DNA of 64,000 nt, from NCBI RefSeq assembly GCF_002994445.1, contig NZ_MRZJ01000003.1, forward strand, positions 1-64,000. Reading direction: 5' to 3'. This document shows positions 28,386 to 37,031 of the stretch, one piece after another (positions within the stretch are counted from its first letter, which is position 1; each line of letters starts with the position of its first letter). The notes below the pieces were generated by a model. That model saw only the letters and a list, made by a program, of their open reading frames with translations, was not told where the DNA came from and searched no databases. Source of the DNA: Staphylococcus simulans. Its GTDB lineage: Bacteria; Bacillota; Bacilli; Staphylococcales; Staphylococcaceae. A program made the position numbers and the translations under genes.

Positions 28386-29930
28386 ATGGGAGAAAGAGAT
28401 AGAAAACACCATAAAAAAGTAGACCGAGGAGATTTACAACAGAACCTGTCAGAAAAGTTCGTCTGGGCAATTGCCTATGGTTCATGTATAGGTTGGGGTT
28501 CTTTTATATTGCCTGGAGACTGGATTAAACAATCAGGTCCGATTTCAGCAGCAATCGGTATTACAATTGGTGCATTATTAATGATTATTATTGGTGTAAG
28601 TTACGGGGCACTTGTGAAACACTTCCCAGTATCCGGAGGCGCATTCGCCTTCAGTTATTTAAGCTTTGGGAGGTATGTGAGTTTCTTCTCATCATGGTTT
28701 TTAACTTTTGGTTATATTTGTGTTGTCGCATTGAATGCGACCGCCTTTAGTTTACTCTTGAAGTTTATGATGCCGAGCGTACTCGAGCATGGTAAACTTT
28801 ACACCATCGCCGGATGGGATGTTTACATCACTGAAATTATTATCGCAACTGTTTTATTATTACTCTTTACGTTTATTACGATACGTGGTGCACACGTGTC
28901 AGGGAGCTTGCAGTATTATTTCTGTGTTGCGATGGTAATAGTTGTATTACTGATGTTCTTCGGATCATTTTTCGGAAGCGAATTTTCATTCAGTAATTTA
29001 CAACCTTTAACAAATGAGTCCAAAGGCTGGTTTACTTCAATTATCTTGATAGTGGCTGTAGCGCCATGGGCATATGTCGGGTTTGATAATATTCCGCAAA
29101 CCGCAGAAGAATTCGACTTTGCGCCGAATAAAACATTCAAACTGATTGTTTATAGTTTGCTTGCGGCAGCAGGGACGTATGTCTTGATGATTCTTTATAC
29201 AGCATGGTTGAGCAAAAGCAGTGAAAGCTTAAACGGCAACTTGTGGTTAACAGGTGCTGTAACACAACAAGCTTTCGGCTATATTGGCTTATTCATACTT
29301 GCTATCGCAATCATCATGGGTATCTTTACAGGACTTAACGGTTTCTTGATGAGCTCAAGCCGTTTATTATTCTCAATGGGCCGTTCAGGAATTATGCCGG
29401 GAGTATTCAGTAAACTGCATTCAAGATACAAAACACCGTATGTCGCTATTTTATTCTTAGGTGCTTTAACACTGATTGCGCCGTGGTTAGGACGTACTGC
29501 ATTAACTTGGATTGTAGACATGTCTTCAACGGGTGTATCAGTCGCATACTTAGTCACATGTTTATCAGCTGCGAAATTATTCAGCTATAACAAAGCAAGC
29601 AATACTTACGCTCCGGTTTATAAAACATTTGCGATTGTTGGTTCGGTATTTGCGTTTATTTTCTTAGGATTATTATTAATCCCAGGATCACCAGCTGCTT
29701 TATCATTGCCATCTTATATTGCTTTAATCGCATGGCTAGTGTTAGGTTTGATTTTCTTCATCGTACGTTATCCTAAGCTTAAACGTATCGATAAAGATGA
29801 ACTCAGCCGCTTGATTCTTGATACAAGTCAAGAAAGAGTAGATGAGATTATTGAAGAACCGGGAGATAACGACACACCAGAAACAGATAGACCTTTAAAT
29901 ACAAGAGATTCAAATTATAAAAATCAATAG
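28386..29930 (+). CDS. APC family amino acid permease
   Basis: A 514-residue permease with about twelve membrane segments. The first helix carries the APC signature AYGSCIGWGSFILPGDWIKQSGP, with the broken helix that binds the substrate backbone, and PVSGGAFAFSYLSFG follows. The C-terminal 45 residues are hydrophilic and acidic. It is a proton-coupled importer or exchanger; the amino acid cannot be told. A hairpin terminator follows. Confidence 0.87.
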   Translation: MGERDRKHHKKVDRGDLQQNLSEKFVWAIAYGSCIGWGSFILPGDWIKQSGPISAAIGITIGALLMIIIGVSYGALVKHFPVSGGAFAFSYLSFGRYVSFFSSWFLTFGYICVVALNATAFSLLLKFMMPSVLEHGKLYTIAGWDVYITEIIIATVLLLLFTFITIRGAHVSGSLQYYFCVAMVIVVLLMFFGSFFGSEFSFSNLQPLTNESKGWFTSIILIVAVAPWAYVGFDNIPQTAEEFDFAPNKTFKLIVYSLLAAAGTYVLMILYTAWLSKSSESLNGNLWLTGAVTQQAFGYIGLFILAIAIIMGIFTGLNGFLMSSSRLLFSMGRSGIMPGVFSKLHSRYKTPYVAILFLGALTLIAPWLGRTALTWIVDMSSTGVSVAYLVTCLSAAKLFSYNKASNTYAPVYKTFAIVGSVFAFIFLGLLLIPGSPAALSLPSYIALIAWLVLGLIFFIVRYPKLKRIDKDELSRLILDTSQERVDEIIEEPGDNDTPETDRPLNTRDSNYKNQ

Positions 29931-29942
29931 ATACTTTTAAAT

Positions 29943-29978
29943 AAGGTGAGGCCATCATAAAAGGTGCCTCACCTTTAA
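29943..29978 (+). terminator. Terminator after the APC permease
   Basis: AAGGTGAGGC (29943-29952) and GCCTCACCTT (29966-29975) form a perfect 10-bp stem with a short T run. Confidence 0.75.
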
Positions 29979-30112
29979 TCGTTTATAGAGTTTGTTAAGC
30001 AACCCTATTTTACTTGCAAAATGCTTGGAATTTTTATAAGTTATAGCGAGTAAGAAAAAAGCAGATTGAGAGAAATCTGTTGTTTTTCTAAATAATAAAT
30101 AGGAGGAACCTT

Positions 30113-30733
30113 ATGGAACAGATGGTCGAAAATTTTATCGATCAGTTTGGTTACCTGGGAGTATTCTTATTAATCGCTCTAGAGAATATCTTCCCTCCAA
30201 TCCCTTCTGAATTGATTTTAACTTTCAGCGGATTTTTAACGTTGCATTCAGATATGAACGTTGTTGGTGTAATTATTGCGTCTACACTCGGTTCAGTAGC
30301 AGGCGCTATTGTACTTTATTATGTAGGACGACTGCTCTCTGTAGAAAGATTGCAGAAACTGGTAAACGGTAAAGTAGGAAAAATATTGCGTTTTAAAGCA
30401 AGCGACTTAGAAAAAGCAGATGACTGGTTTGATACACACGGCAATAAAGTCGTTTTCTTCGCAAGATTTATTCCAGTGATTCGCAGCCTGATTTCAATTC
30501 CAGCCGGAACAACAGGCATGCGACTCATACCATTCTTAATCTTTACTACACTTGGTACATTAATTTGGAACACCGTTCTTGTAATATTAGGTCAGCAAGC
30601 AGGATCAGCTTGGCCGAAAATTTCAGCTGCATTCGATTCATTCTCAAGTATAGTACTTATCGTCTTAGTTATTTTATTTATTATTTTAGTTCTATTATTT
30701 GTGAAGAAACGTTTCAGCAAGTCAAATAAGTAA
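30113..30733 (+). CDS. DedA family membrane protein
   Basis: DedA proteins are inner-membrane transporters; in Firmicutes some flip undecaprenyl phosphate or phosphatidylethanolamine across the membrane. The re-entrant motif ENIFPPIPSELIL (about 23-35) and the second motif FFARFIPVIRSLISIPAGTTGM are both intact. It is 206 residues long, the usual size. AGGAGGA precedes the ATG. It stands alone between terminators. Confidence 0.9.
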   Translation: MEQMVENFIDQFGYLGVFLLIALENIFPPIPSELILTFSGFLTLHSDMNVVGVIIASTLGSVAGAIVLYYVGRLLSVERLQKLVNGKVGKILRFKASDLEKADDWFDTHGNKVVFFARFIPVIRSLISIPAGTTGMRLIPFLIFTTLGTLIWNTVLVILGQQAGSAWPKISAAFDSFSSIVLIVLVILFIILVLLFVKKRFSKSNK

Positions 30734-30741
30734 ACATAAAT

Positions 30742-30775
30742 ACCGCACTTTCCGATGAAGAGGGAAGTGCGGTTT
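30742..30775. terminator. Terminator between convergent genes
   Basis: ACCGCACTT (30742-30750) and AAGTGCGGT (30765-30773) pair perfectly between DedA and the minus-strand membrane protein, with TTTAA after. Confidence 0.75.
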
Positions 30776-30804
30776 AATTATATTGCTTTATGCATATAAA
30801 CGTA

Positions 30805-31593
30805 TTAAAAGTGTCCGCGAATAGGAAATAAATCCAATGCTGAATATACAAAGATTTGTTCTGGTTTCATGTCCAATCTTGTACAAATAGAGTGGATGAT
30901 GGAGTCTTTTGGTTGTTTGCTGTGTAAGTTGTAGTAATACTTACCGTTCTTTTCCAGCACGTAACGCCATGCCCCTAAATGTTTGAGTTTATTTAAGTCA
31001 GGCGGTCCATCAGTTGTTCGAATGGAAACGGAATAACTGAGATAGAACTGATCGACGTAAGTTGGACAGCTTGTTCTGATTCGGTGTTTAATCATCAAAT
31101 AAAATAGTACTATCGCAATAAATACACCGCTCATGATTTTCATAGGTAATGGTGCCATTACATTTGTATAGCCGATTGAAGTGAAATAAGCCCATAAAGC
31201 AATACAGATAAATAACGCTAAAATAGCAAGAGTTAAGATGGTATTTTGAAAGTGTTTAAGGTATTGATATTCTTCTGCTTTAGTATCTGTGTTGCTATAG
31301 ATAGGGTTTTCAGTGTCTTTTAAATAGCTGTACACCAATGTATGTTTTGAGTAGTTGAGTTGTTTGGTTGTCATTGCGAAATAAGGACTGTTGTTATCGA
31401 GCGCAGGTTGTGTTTCTATATCCTTTGTTTTAATAAAGTTGACCTGTAGTTTCATATTCTTAACTGCAGGATTATGTTTGAAAGTATAAACGCCGTTGAT
31501 AACACGTGTTAAATAATAACCTTCTTGTTTTTTCTGTTCGAGAAACTTTTGTTCAGCAAGTGATCCTTTAAGGGTCAATTTAAGCTTTTTCAT
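30805..31593 (-). CDS. Two-helix membrane protein, possibly DUF2812-like
   Basis: I do not firmly recognise this 262-residue protein. The N-terminal part (about 1-125) has an alternating charged/aromatic pattern around QKKQEGYYLTRVINGVYTF, reminiscent of DUF2812 domains. Two membrane helices sit at about 135-155 and 165-182, then a second soluble domain of about 80 residues. Both soluble parts would face the cytoplasm. AGGAAGAAGG precedes the ATG. It is not in an obvious operon. Confidence 0.65.
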   Translation of the reverse strand: MKKLKLTLKGSLAEQKFLEQKKQEGYYLTRVINGVYTFKHNPAVKNMKLQVNFIKTKDIETQPALDNNSPYFAMTTKQLNYSKHTLVYSYLKDTENPIYSNTDTKAEEYQYLKHFQNTILTLAILALFICIALWAYFTSIGYTNVMAPLPMKIMSGVFIAIVLFYLMIKHRIRTSCPTYVDQFYLSYSVSIRTTDGPPDLNKLKHLGAWRYVLEKNGKYYYNLHSKQPKDSIIHSICTRLDMKPEQIFVYSALDLFPIRGHF

Positions 31594-31745
31594 GATGTCT
31601 TCCTTCTTCCTGAATCTTATGTAAACGCTTTAATTATATTTTAGATATTCGGAAAATAAAAAGCAAGACTGATAGAGAAATATATGGATAAGTACTAAAG
31701 AACGCCTCGCTTTCGATAGAAAGGAGACGTTTCGTATTCTGAAAT

Positions 31746-32204
31746 TCATTTTACTTTTTGTTTTACTGCACTCTTCCAAGTAATCAAAAGACGTGAAAGC
31801 TGATCGGCAAAAAGAAGACCTGCCGCAATTGCACCGGCAATTAAAGTAACCTCAAGCATGGTAGGTACTGCTTTGTTAAATTGAAGTATCACCAGGCTTT
31901 TTGTGGTGTCGAATGCGAGCCCTCCGGGTACCAAAGGGATAATACCAGGTACCATAAAGATAATGACGGGTTCTTTTTTCAGACGAGCCATGATATGGCT
32001 CAGCAAACCAAGTGCTAAACTGCCGAAGAAAGAAGCATAGATTGTATGAATATGCAGACCGGAATATAAAAAGATATACACCATCCAACCGCATGATCCT
32101 ACTAATCCTGCCCATACATACATGCGCTTCGGCGCATCGAAAATGACACAAAAGAAGAGGGAGGCAATATAACTAAAGAAAAAGTGAGAAATCCAATATA
32201 ACAT
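31746..32204 (-). CDS. Threonine/serine exporter, small subunit (ThrE C-terminal half)
   Basis: The 152-residue protein has about four to five membrane helices and the FMVPGIIPLVPGG motif typical of DUF3815, which corresponds to the C-terminal half of Corynebacterium ThrE. It works with the larger subunit encoded just upstream. GGAGG precedes the ATG. The gap to the upstream subunit is 19 bases. Export of threonine or serine is inferred from the family. Confidence 0.85.
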   Translation of the reverse strand: MLYWISHFFFSYIASLFFCVIFDAPKRMYVWAGLVGSCGWMVYIFLYSGLHIHTIYASFFGSLALGLLSHIMARLKKEPVIIFMVPGIIPLVPGGLAFDTTKSLVILQFNKAVPTMLEVTLIAGAIAAGLLFADQLSRLLITWKSAVKQKVK

Positions 32205-32223
32205 GTTGTGTCAGCCTCCTCTT

Positions 32224-33018
32224 TTAAAATATCAGCAGCATCGTACCTACGCCTGCACCTATGCCGAACGAAGTAACGAGTGCTTCTAATGATTTAGTCG
32301 TGAACATCATCATGTGTCCCCCGAATAAGTCTTGGATTGCATTGGTAATTAACACTCCTGGGACAATCGGCATGACTGCGGCGATAATAATCGCAGAGAG
32401 CGAACCGTCGGGGACCATATTATTTCCGAGTATTGCAATCCCTCCGATTACAACAGAACCTAGAAATTCTGGTATAAATAAAGTTTTTAAATTAGCGCGG
32501 TAGAGCATTTCTACAACCAGATAACCAAGGGAGCCAGCAAAAACGGTCGCAACAATATCTACGAAATTACCCGTCTGCAAGTATAAAAAGCTGATAGAAA
32601 TGATAGCGGCAGCTATTCCTTTATAAATTAAATCATGTGTTTGTTTAGTTCTATAGACCTGTTTCAAACGTGTGTAAGCTTCTTCTAAACTAATATCACC
32701 AGATGCTAATTTACGAGAAACAGAATTGGTTTGGGAAATTTTAATTAAATTAGTATCACGTGATTCGATTCTATACATTCTTGGCGTGGTTTGATTATCA
32801 AGCAAGAAGTTAATCACTGTATTAGTCACAAAGCTGTTGCTTTGGTTAAAGCCTAATGTTTCCGCAATACGTGTCATCGTACCTTCGACACGAGTACCTT
32901 CGGCACCAGACTCTAATAATATACGACCTGCAAGCATAATCGTATCTTTCGCTAGGCGTTCTTTAGGCGTATCTTCTATATAACTTACTCTGTTATCTAA
33001 TTCCATATCATCACTCAT
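32224..33018 (-). CDS. Threonine/serine exporter, large subunit (ThrE N-terminal half, DUF1212)
   Basis: A 264-residue protein with a cytoplasmic N-terminal domain (about 1-120) carrying LLESGAEGTRVEGTM, a hallmark of DUF1212, and then about five membrane helices including IVPGVLITNAIQDLFGGHMM. In the split form it pairs with the DUF3815 protein downstream. The ribosome binding site is weak (AGAAG); a second in-frame ATG at 33006 is possible. It lies beside the long structured non-coding stretch. Confidence 0.85.
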   Translation of the reverse strand: MSDDMELDNRVSYIEDTPKERLAKDTIMLAGRILLESGAEGTRVEGTMTRIAETLGFNQSNSFVTNTVINFLLDNQTTPRMYRIESRDTNLIKISQTNSVSRKLASGDISLEEAYTRLKQVYRTKQTHDLIYKGIAAAIISISFLYLQTGNFVDIVATVFAGSLGYLVVEMLYRANLKTLFIPEFLGSVVIGGIAILGNNMVPDGSLSAIIIAAVMPIVPGVLITNAIQDLFGGHMMMFTTKSLEALVTSFGIGAGVGTMLLIF

Positions 33019-33311
33019 TTTCTTCTGTCGTTAAGCTGTCCTTATATTTTTGTGAATATTCAAATCAATACATCAATTATGTAGGAAAACAAGGAGAGAA
33101 ACAACCGAAGAATTCGTTTCGATTGTGTAAATTTTGAAAAATGAGGTATTCATATACCAACCCGTTATCGATAGTGACCTTTACATAGTCAATGTGTTTT
33201 TTATCCTATCAATAATTTCATAATTGCATTTTTATAATTAAAAGAAGACAATCAAATAATCCAATATTCTATCCAATGTTTCAAATATTTCAAAACGGTT
33301 AAAGTTATAGT
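33019..33311. other. AT-rich gene-free stretch
   Basis: This stretch upstream of the exporter genes holds no ORF worth calling. TTTACA (33180-33185), 16 bases, TATCCT (33202-33207) is a possible rightward promoter for the structured RNA that follows; evidence is weak. Confidence 0.35.
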
Positions 33312-33675
33312 GGTTGACTGTTGAAGCGTGTTAACTGGGTAGCGACGGTAACCGCTTCACAGTTAACCTGCTAAACAAGTAGTGGCAAAGTTCTCCAAGG
33401 ACACTACAGGAGGGATGAGCAACACTGCATTCAAGCCGTGCAGTTGTATGCTTATACTATACGGCAGAAGCTGCCAACATTGGGAGTGATAGATGCCGAA
33501 GAACGTGCCCGCTAGCATGCAGGCTCAGATAGCCAGCATACGTGTGGTACATAGGTGTCATTTATTTCTCGGTGCTGGCTAGCATTCTGCTTTAATTAAT
33601 GAATCACACCTTTATATAAATCCATCAAAAGAGAGCTTTCAACAACATGAGTTTGTTGGGAAGTTCTCTTTTGTC
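33312..33675 (+). ncRNA. Candidate structured non-coding RNA with terminator
   Basis: A dense set of pairings is visible. GGTTGACTG (33312-33320) pairs with CAGTTAACC (33360-33368), and nested inside TGAAGCG (33322-33328) pairs with CGCTTCA (33353-33359). Next come GTAGTG/CACTAC, a CTGCA...TGCAG stem, GGCAG-AAG-CTGCC, and TAGCCAGCA with TGCTGGCTA about 60 bases later. The end is a long terminator-like hairpin, AAAAGAGAGC...TTCTCTTTT, with a T-rich tail (33627-33675). The stretch is clearly richer in GC than the AT-rich DNA to its left, and has no long ORF. The terminator favours the plus strand. I could not match it to RNase P, tmRNA, SRP RNA, 6S RNA, a T-box or a known riboswitch. Confidence 0.6.
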
Positions 33676-33779
33676 TTTACACCATTTGATTACATCCTGT
33701 TTTGTGCCCTGGAGACACGAACTTTTGATGTTGTGGTAAATGATAGAAAGATAGCAAATAAAATAAATATGCATAAGAA

Positions 33780-33822
33780 AAGGGACACAAAAATCATGAA
33801 ATCTCCATGACTTGTGTCCCTT
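33780..33822 (-). terminator. Terminator after hemQ
   Basis: AAGGGACACAA (33780-33790) and TTGTGTCCCTT (33812-33822) are perfect arms; on the minus strand a T run follows. Confidence 0.85.
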
Positions 33823-33846
33823 GCTTTATCTAATTTATCTCTTATC

Positions 33847-34596
33847 TTAAATACTGAAGAATTTTTCTAAACTGTCTTCAGGTAATTTATGGCCGACAAA
33901 GAAACTGCCGAATTCGCCATAACGCGCAGTTGTTTCATCAAAGCGCATTTCATAAACGATTTTCTTGAATTGAAGTACGTCATCTGCAAATAATGTAACG
34001 CCCCATTCGTAATCGTCAAATCCAACTGAGCCAGTGATGAATTGTTTGATTTTACCGGCATATTTACGACCAATCATACCGTGGTCATACATTAATTTTT
34101 TACGTTCATCCATTGAAAGCATATACCAGTTATATGTTTCATTGCGGCGTTTGTTCATTGGATAGAAGCAGATATAATCTGAATGCGGCAATTCAGGATA
34201 AAGACGTGCTTTAACATGCGGGTTCTCATATGGATCTTCGTCTGATTTGCCTGCAAGATAGTTGCTTAATTCGATAACAGATACGTATGAGTACGTTGGG
34301 ATAAAGTAATCTGCGATACGTAATTTGTTTAATGCAAGTTCAATAGCATTAAGCTCTTGCATTTCTGGACATAATACCCAAAGTAAAACATCTGCTTTTT
34401 GGCCTGTAATATTATACAGTGCGTGATCACCGTTTTGATCTTTACGTACTGAACCTAATTTGTCTAAGAAGTCTTGGAATTCTTTGACAATTTCTTGACG
34501 GTCTTCACTAGGTACAAGACGTAATGTCGGCCAGTCGATTGCATAAAATAAATGGAGGCTGTACCAACCATCTAATGTTTCTGCTGCTTGACTCAT
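33847..34596 (-). CDS. hemQ: Coproheme decarboxylase
   Basis: HemQ converts coproheme III to heme b, the last step of the coproporphyrin-dependent heme pathway of Firmicutes. The protein has 249 residues and the chlorite-dismutase-like fold. The catalytic Tyr145 lies in ICFYPM and the proximal heme ligand His172 in YDHGMIG, both at the positions known for S. aureus HemQ. AAGGAG precedes the ATG. It is divergent from pta, as in other staphylococci. Confidence 0.95.
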   Translation of the reverse strand: MSQAAETLDGWYSLHLFYAIDWPTLRLVPSEDRQEIVKEFQDFLDKLGSVRKDQNGDHALYNITGQKADVLLWVLCPEMQELNAIELALNKLRIADYFIPTYSYVSVIELSNYLAGKSDEDPYENPHVKARLYPELPHSDYICFYPMNKRRNETYNWYMLSMDERKKLMYDHGMIGRKYAGKIKQFITGSVGFDDYEWGVTLFADDVLQFKKIVYEMRFDETTARYGEFGSFFVGHKLPEDSLEKFFSI

Positions 34597-34688
34597 TATT
34601 ATCGCTCCTTTGAAATATCTATTGATTCACATCAAAGTTTATCATAAAGGTTGATGCAAAGCATACAAATTGATTGAAAGTAAGAGCG

Positions 34689-34717
34689 TGGTAATTACTT
34701 GTAAAATAGCGTATAAT
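34689..34717 (+). promoter_or_regulatory. pta promoter
   Basis: TGGTAA (34689-34694), 17 bases and a perfect TATAAT (34712-34717), about 45 bases before the pta start. The -35 is weak. Confidence 0.5.
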
Positions 34718-34763
34718 AATGGATGAAAAAATTTATAAAACCGTGATTTCCAAGGAGGATATT

Positions 34764-35753
34764 ATGCCTAGTTTATTAGATGTATTGAAAGACAAACTTT
34801 CAGGAAAGAATGTAAGAATCGTATTACCTGAGGGTGAAGATGAACGCGTATTAACTGCAGCAACAAAATTACAAGCTTCAGATTTTGTGGAACCTGTTGT
34901 TTTAGGTGATGAAGACAAAATCAAATCACTCGCAGAAGACAAAGGTTTAGATATTTCAGGCATCGAAATTATTACACCAGAAACAAGTGAATTGAAACCT
35001 GAATTGGTGGAAGCATTTGTAGAACGTCGTAAAGGCAAAGCGACAAAAGAACAAGCAGAAGATATGCTGAACAATGTAAACTACTTCGGTACAATGCTTG
35101 TTTATACAGGTAAAGCAGAAGGGCTTGTCAGCGGTGCTGCACACTCTACAGGCGATACTGTACGTCCTGCATTGCAAATTATCAAAACAAAACCAGGCGT
35201 TGCGAAAACTTCAGGTGTGTTCTTCATGATTAAAGATGATGCACAATATGTATTCGGCGACTGTGCAATCAACCCGACACTAGAAGCAACAGACTTAGCT
35301 GAAATTGCTGTAGAAAGTGCAAAAACAGCGAAAAGCTTCGGTATGGACCCTAAAGTTGCATTATTAAGCTTCTCAACAAAAGGTTCTGCAAAATCAGACG
35401 ACGTTGAAAAAGTAGCACAAGCAACAAAAGCAGCACAAGAAAAAGCTGAATCAGAAGGTTTAAACGATGTTGTTATTGACGGAGAATTCCAATTCGACGC
35501 AGCAATCGTACCAGAAGTTGCAGCGAAAAAAGCACCAGACGCTAAAATCAACGGTGACGCTAATGTCTTTGTTTTCCCTAGCTTAGAAGCAGGCAACATC
35601 GGCTATAAAATTGCACAGCGTTTAGGCGGTTATGAAGCAATCGGACCTGTATTGCAAGGCTTGAATTCTCCAGTAAACGACTTAAGCCGCGGCTGCTCAA
35701 CTGAAGATGTCTTCAACTTATCAATCATCACTGCAGCACAAACATTACAATAA
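34764..35753 (+). CDS. pta: Phosphate acetyltransferase
   Basis: Pta interconverts acetyl-CoA and acetyl phosphate, the first step of overflow acetate production. The sequence follows the short, single-domain Gram-positive form (329 residues): VLPEGEDERVL at the N terminus, VSGAAHSTGDTVRPALQIIKT, and the C-terminal NSPVNDLSRGCSTEDV. The start at 34764 follows AAGGAGG; the frame is open 45 bases upstream but without a site. The stop codon overlaps the lipL start by one base (TAATG). Confidence 0.96.
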   Translation: MPSLLDVLKDKLSGKNVRIVLPEGEDERVLTAATKLQASDFVEPVVLGDEDKIKSLAEDKGLDISGIEIITPETSELKPELVEAFVERRKGKATKEQAEDMLNNVNYFGTMLVYTGKAEGLVSGAAHSTGDTVRPALQIIKTKPGVAKTSGVFFMIKDDAQYVFGDCAINPTLEATDLAEIAVESAKTAKSFGMDPKVALLSFSTKGSAKSDDVEKVAQATKAAQEKAESEGLNDVVIDGEFQFDAAIVPEVAAKKAPDAKINGDANVFVFPSLEAGNIGYKIAQRLGGYEAIGPVLQGLNSPVNDLSRGCSTEDVFNLSIITAAQTLQ

Positions 35754-36592
35754 TGGATTTGGCAGAGCGCTATTTTAAAGATCAAGAATGGCGTTATATT
35801 GACCATTCTACAGGCTTTGCGCCGATGCAGTCTTTTGCATTTGATGATACATTTTCAGAAAGTGCGGGCAAGGATTTATCATGCAGTGTCGTCCGCACTT
35901 GGATTCATCAGCATACCGTAATACTAGGAACACATGATGCACGCTTGCCGCATTTAAATGACGGCATACGCTATTTGGTCGATGAACGCGGTTATAATGT
36001 AATTGTCCGCAATTCAGGCGGCTTAGGTGTGGTGCTCGATCAAGGTATTTTGAATTTCTCCCTTATCTTTAAGGGCAAGACCGAAGTTTCAATAGACGAA
36101 GCATTTAACCTAATGTATTTGGTAGTCGATAAAATGTTCGAAGATGAGCATGTTACTATCGAAACGAAAGAAATTGAACGCTCTTATTGCCCGGGAAAAT
36201 TCGACTTGAGTATCAATGACAAAAAGTTTGCTGGTATTTCTCAACGCAGAGTGAGAGGCGGTATTGCGGTACAGGTTTATCTTTGTGTAGAAGGTTCAGG
36301 CGAAGAACGTGCTGAAATGATGAAAGCTTTCTACGATAGAGCGCTGCAAGGCGAAGAAACAAAGTTTAAGTACCCTGATATTGAGCCATCTTGTATGGCT
36401 TCGCTTGAAACTTTGTTTGGACATTCCATGACGGTTCAAGATGTGATGTTTAAATTGCTTTATGCGATTAAAGATTTAGGCGCAACATTAAATATGGAAC
36501 CGATCAGTGATGAAGAATGGGAAAGATTTGAAAAATATTTTGAGCGTATGATAGAACGCAATGCAAAAATTAATGCAAAAATGAACGATTAA
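35753..36592 (+). CDS. lipL: Octanoyl-[GcvH]:protein N-octanoyltransferase
   Basis: LipL moves octanoyl or lipoyl groups from GcvH to E2 subunits of 2-oxoacid dehydrogenases by an amidotransfer. The protein has 279 residues. The nucleophile is Cys146 in RSYCPGKFDLSI, the motif that separates LipL from LplA, and the conserved lysine lies in KKFAGISQRR. The N-terminal RNSGGLGVVLDQG segment fits the lipoyl ligase fold. It is translationally coupled to pta, the same neighbourhood as in Bacillus. Confidence 0.92.
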   Translation: MDLAERYFKDQEWRYIDHSTGFAPMQSFAFDDTFSESAGKDLSCSVVRTWIHQHTVILGTHDARLPHLNDGIRYLVDERGYNVIVRNSGGLGVVLDQGILNFSLIFKGKTEVSIDEAFNLMYLVVDKMFEDEHVTIETKEIERSYCPGKFDLSINDKKFAGISQRRVRGGIAVQVYLCVEGSGEERAEMMKAFYDRALQGEETKFKYPDIEPSCMASLETLFGHSMTVQDVMFKLLYAIKDLGATLNMEPISDEEWERFEKYFERMIERNAKINAKMND

Positions 36593-36596
36593 GCAC

Positions 36597-36641
36597 AAAG
36601 GGATGTAAATAGCTGCATAAGCTGTCTGCATCCCTTTTCTA
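36597..36641 (+). terminator. Terminator after lipL
   Basis: AAAGGGATG (36597-36605) and CATCCCTTT (36629-36637) with an inner AGCTGC...GCTGTC fold and a T tract. Confidence 0.85.
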
Positions 36642-37031
36642 TTGCCTGTTTGCAAGTTGCGTCCTTTGGTTTATGCGGATTTTTATGACGAAGATATGAA
36701 CAAATCGTTTAAATAAAGTGAAATTTTCGGTAGAATGAGGAAGTAGTTTATTATCAGGTATTAATTTTACAACTTAGGTATGATAAAACAAAGAGATAAA
36801 TAGGGTATAATAAAACGGTGTTTGAAGAAAAGTGAACAGTAAAGTGCAACATATTTTATAAATGACAAAAATATATAGGTTGAAAAATAAATGAGTATAT
36901 TAAGTCCCATGCATAAGCTTCCTGTCATTTTCATAAGGGCAACAAAGAAAATGGCTGGAGGTCTTTGCATGTATACAACAGGAATTCAATATACTTTGAG
37001 AAACTAGGAAAGTATTAAAGGTGATGCAGAT
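36642..37031 (+). other. Upstream region of the mevalonate operon
   Basis: TATAAT at 36806-36811 is a good -10 with no clear -35. It would give a leader of about 215 bases before mvk, with a candidate leader peptide near its 3' end. I saw no known riboswitch. Confidence 0.45.
36969..37007 (+). CDS. Candidate 12-residue leader peptide before mvk
   Basis: ATG at 36969 follows GGAGG (36957-36961) by seven bases and encodes MYTTGIQYTLRN, ending in TAG 25 bases before the mvk start. An in-frame ATG at 36951 would add six residues but has no site of its own. The excellent site in an otherwise empty leader suggests translation that could couple to mvk. It is unproven. Confidence 0.35.
   Translation: MYTTGIQYTLRN

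Noticed and set aside
33330-33440. Cobalamin riboswitch or T-box in the structured block
   Set aside because: The GGTAACCGC-like sequence invites the idea, but the B12 box, the T-box motif and an adjacent matching gene are all missing.
33312-33675. RNase P, tmRNA, SRP or 6S RNA
   Set aside because: None of the conserved cores (for example GAGGAAAGTCC of RNase P) is found.
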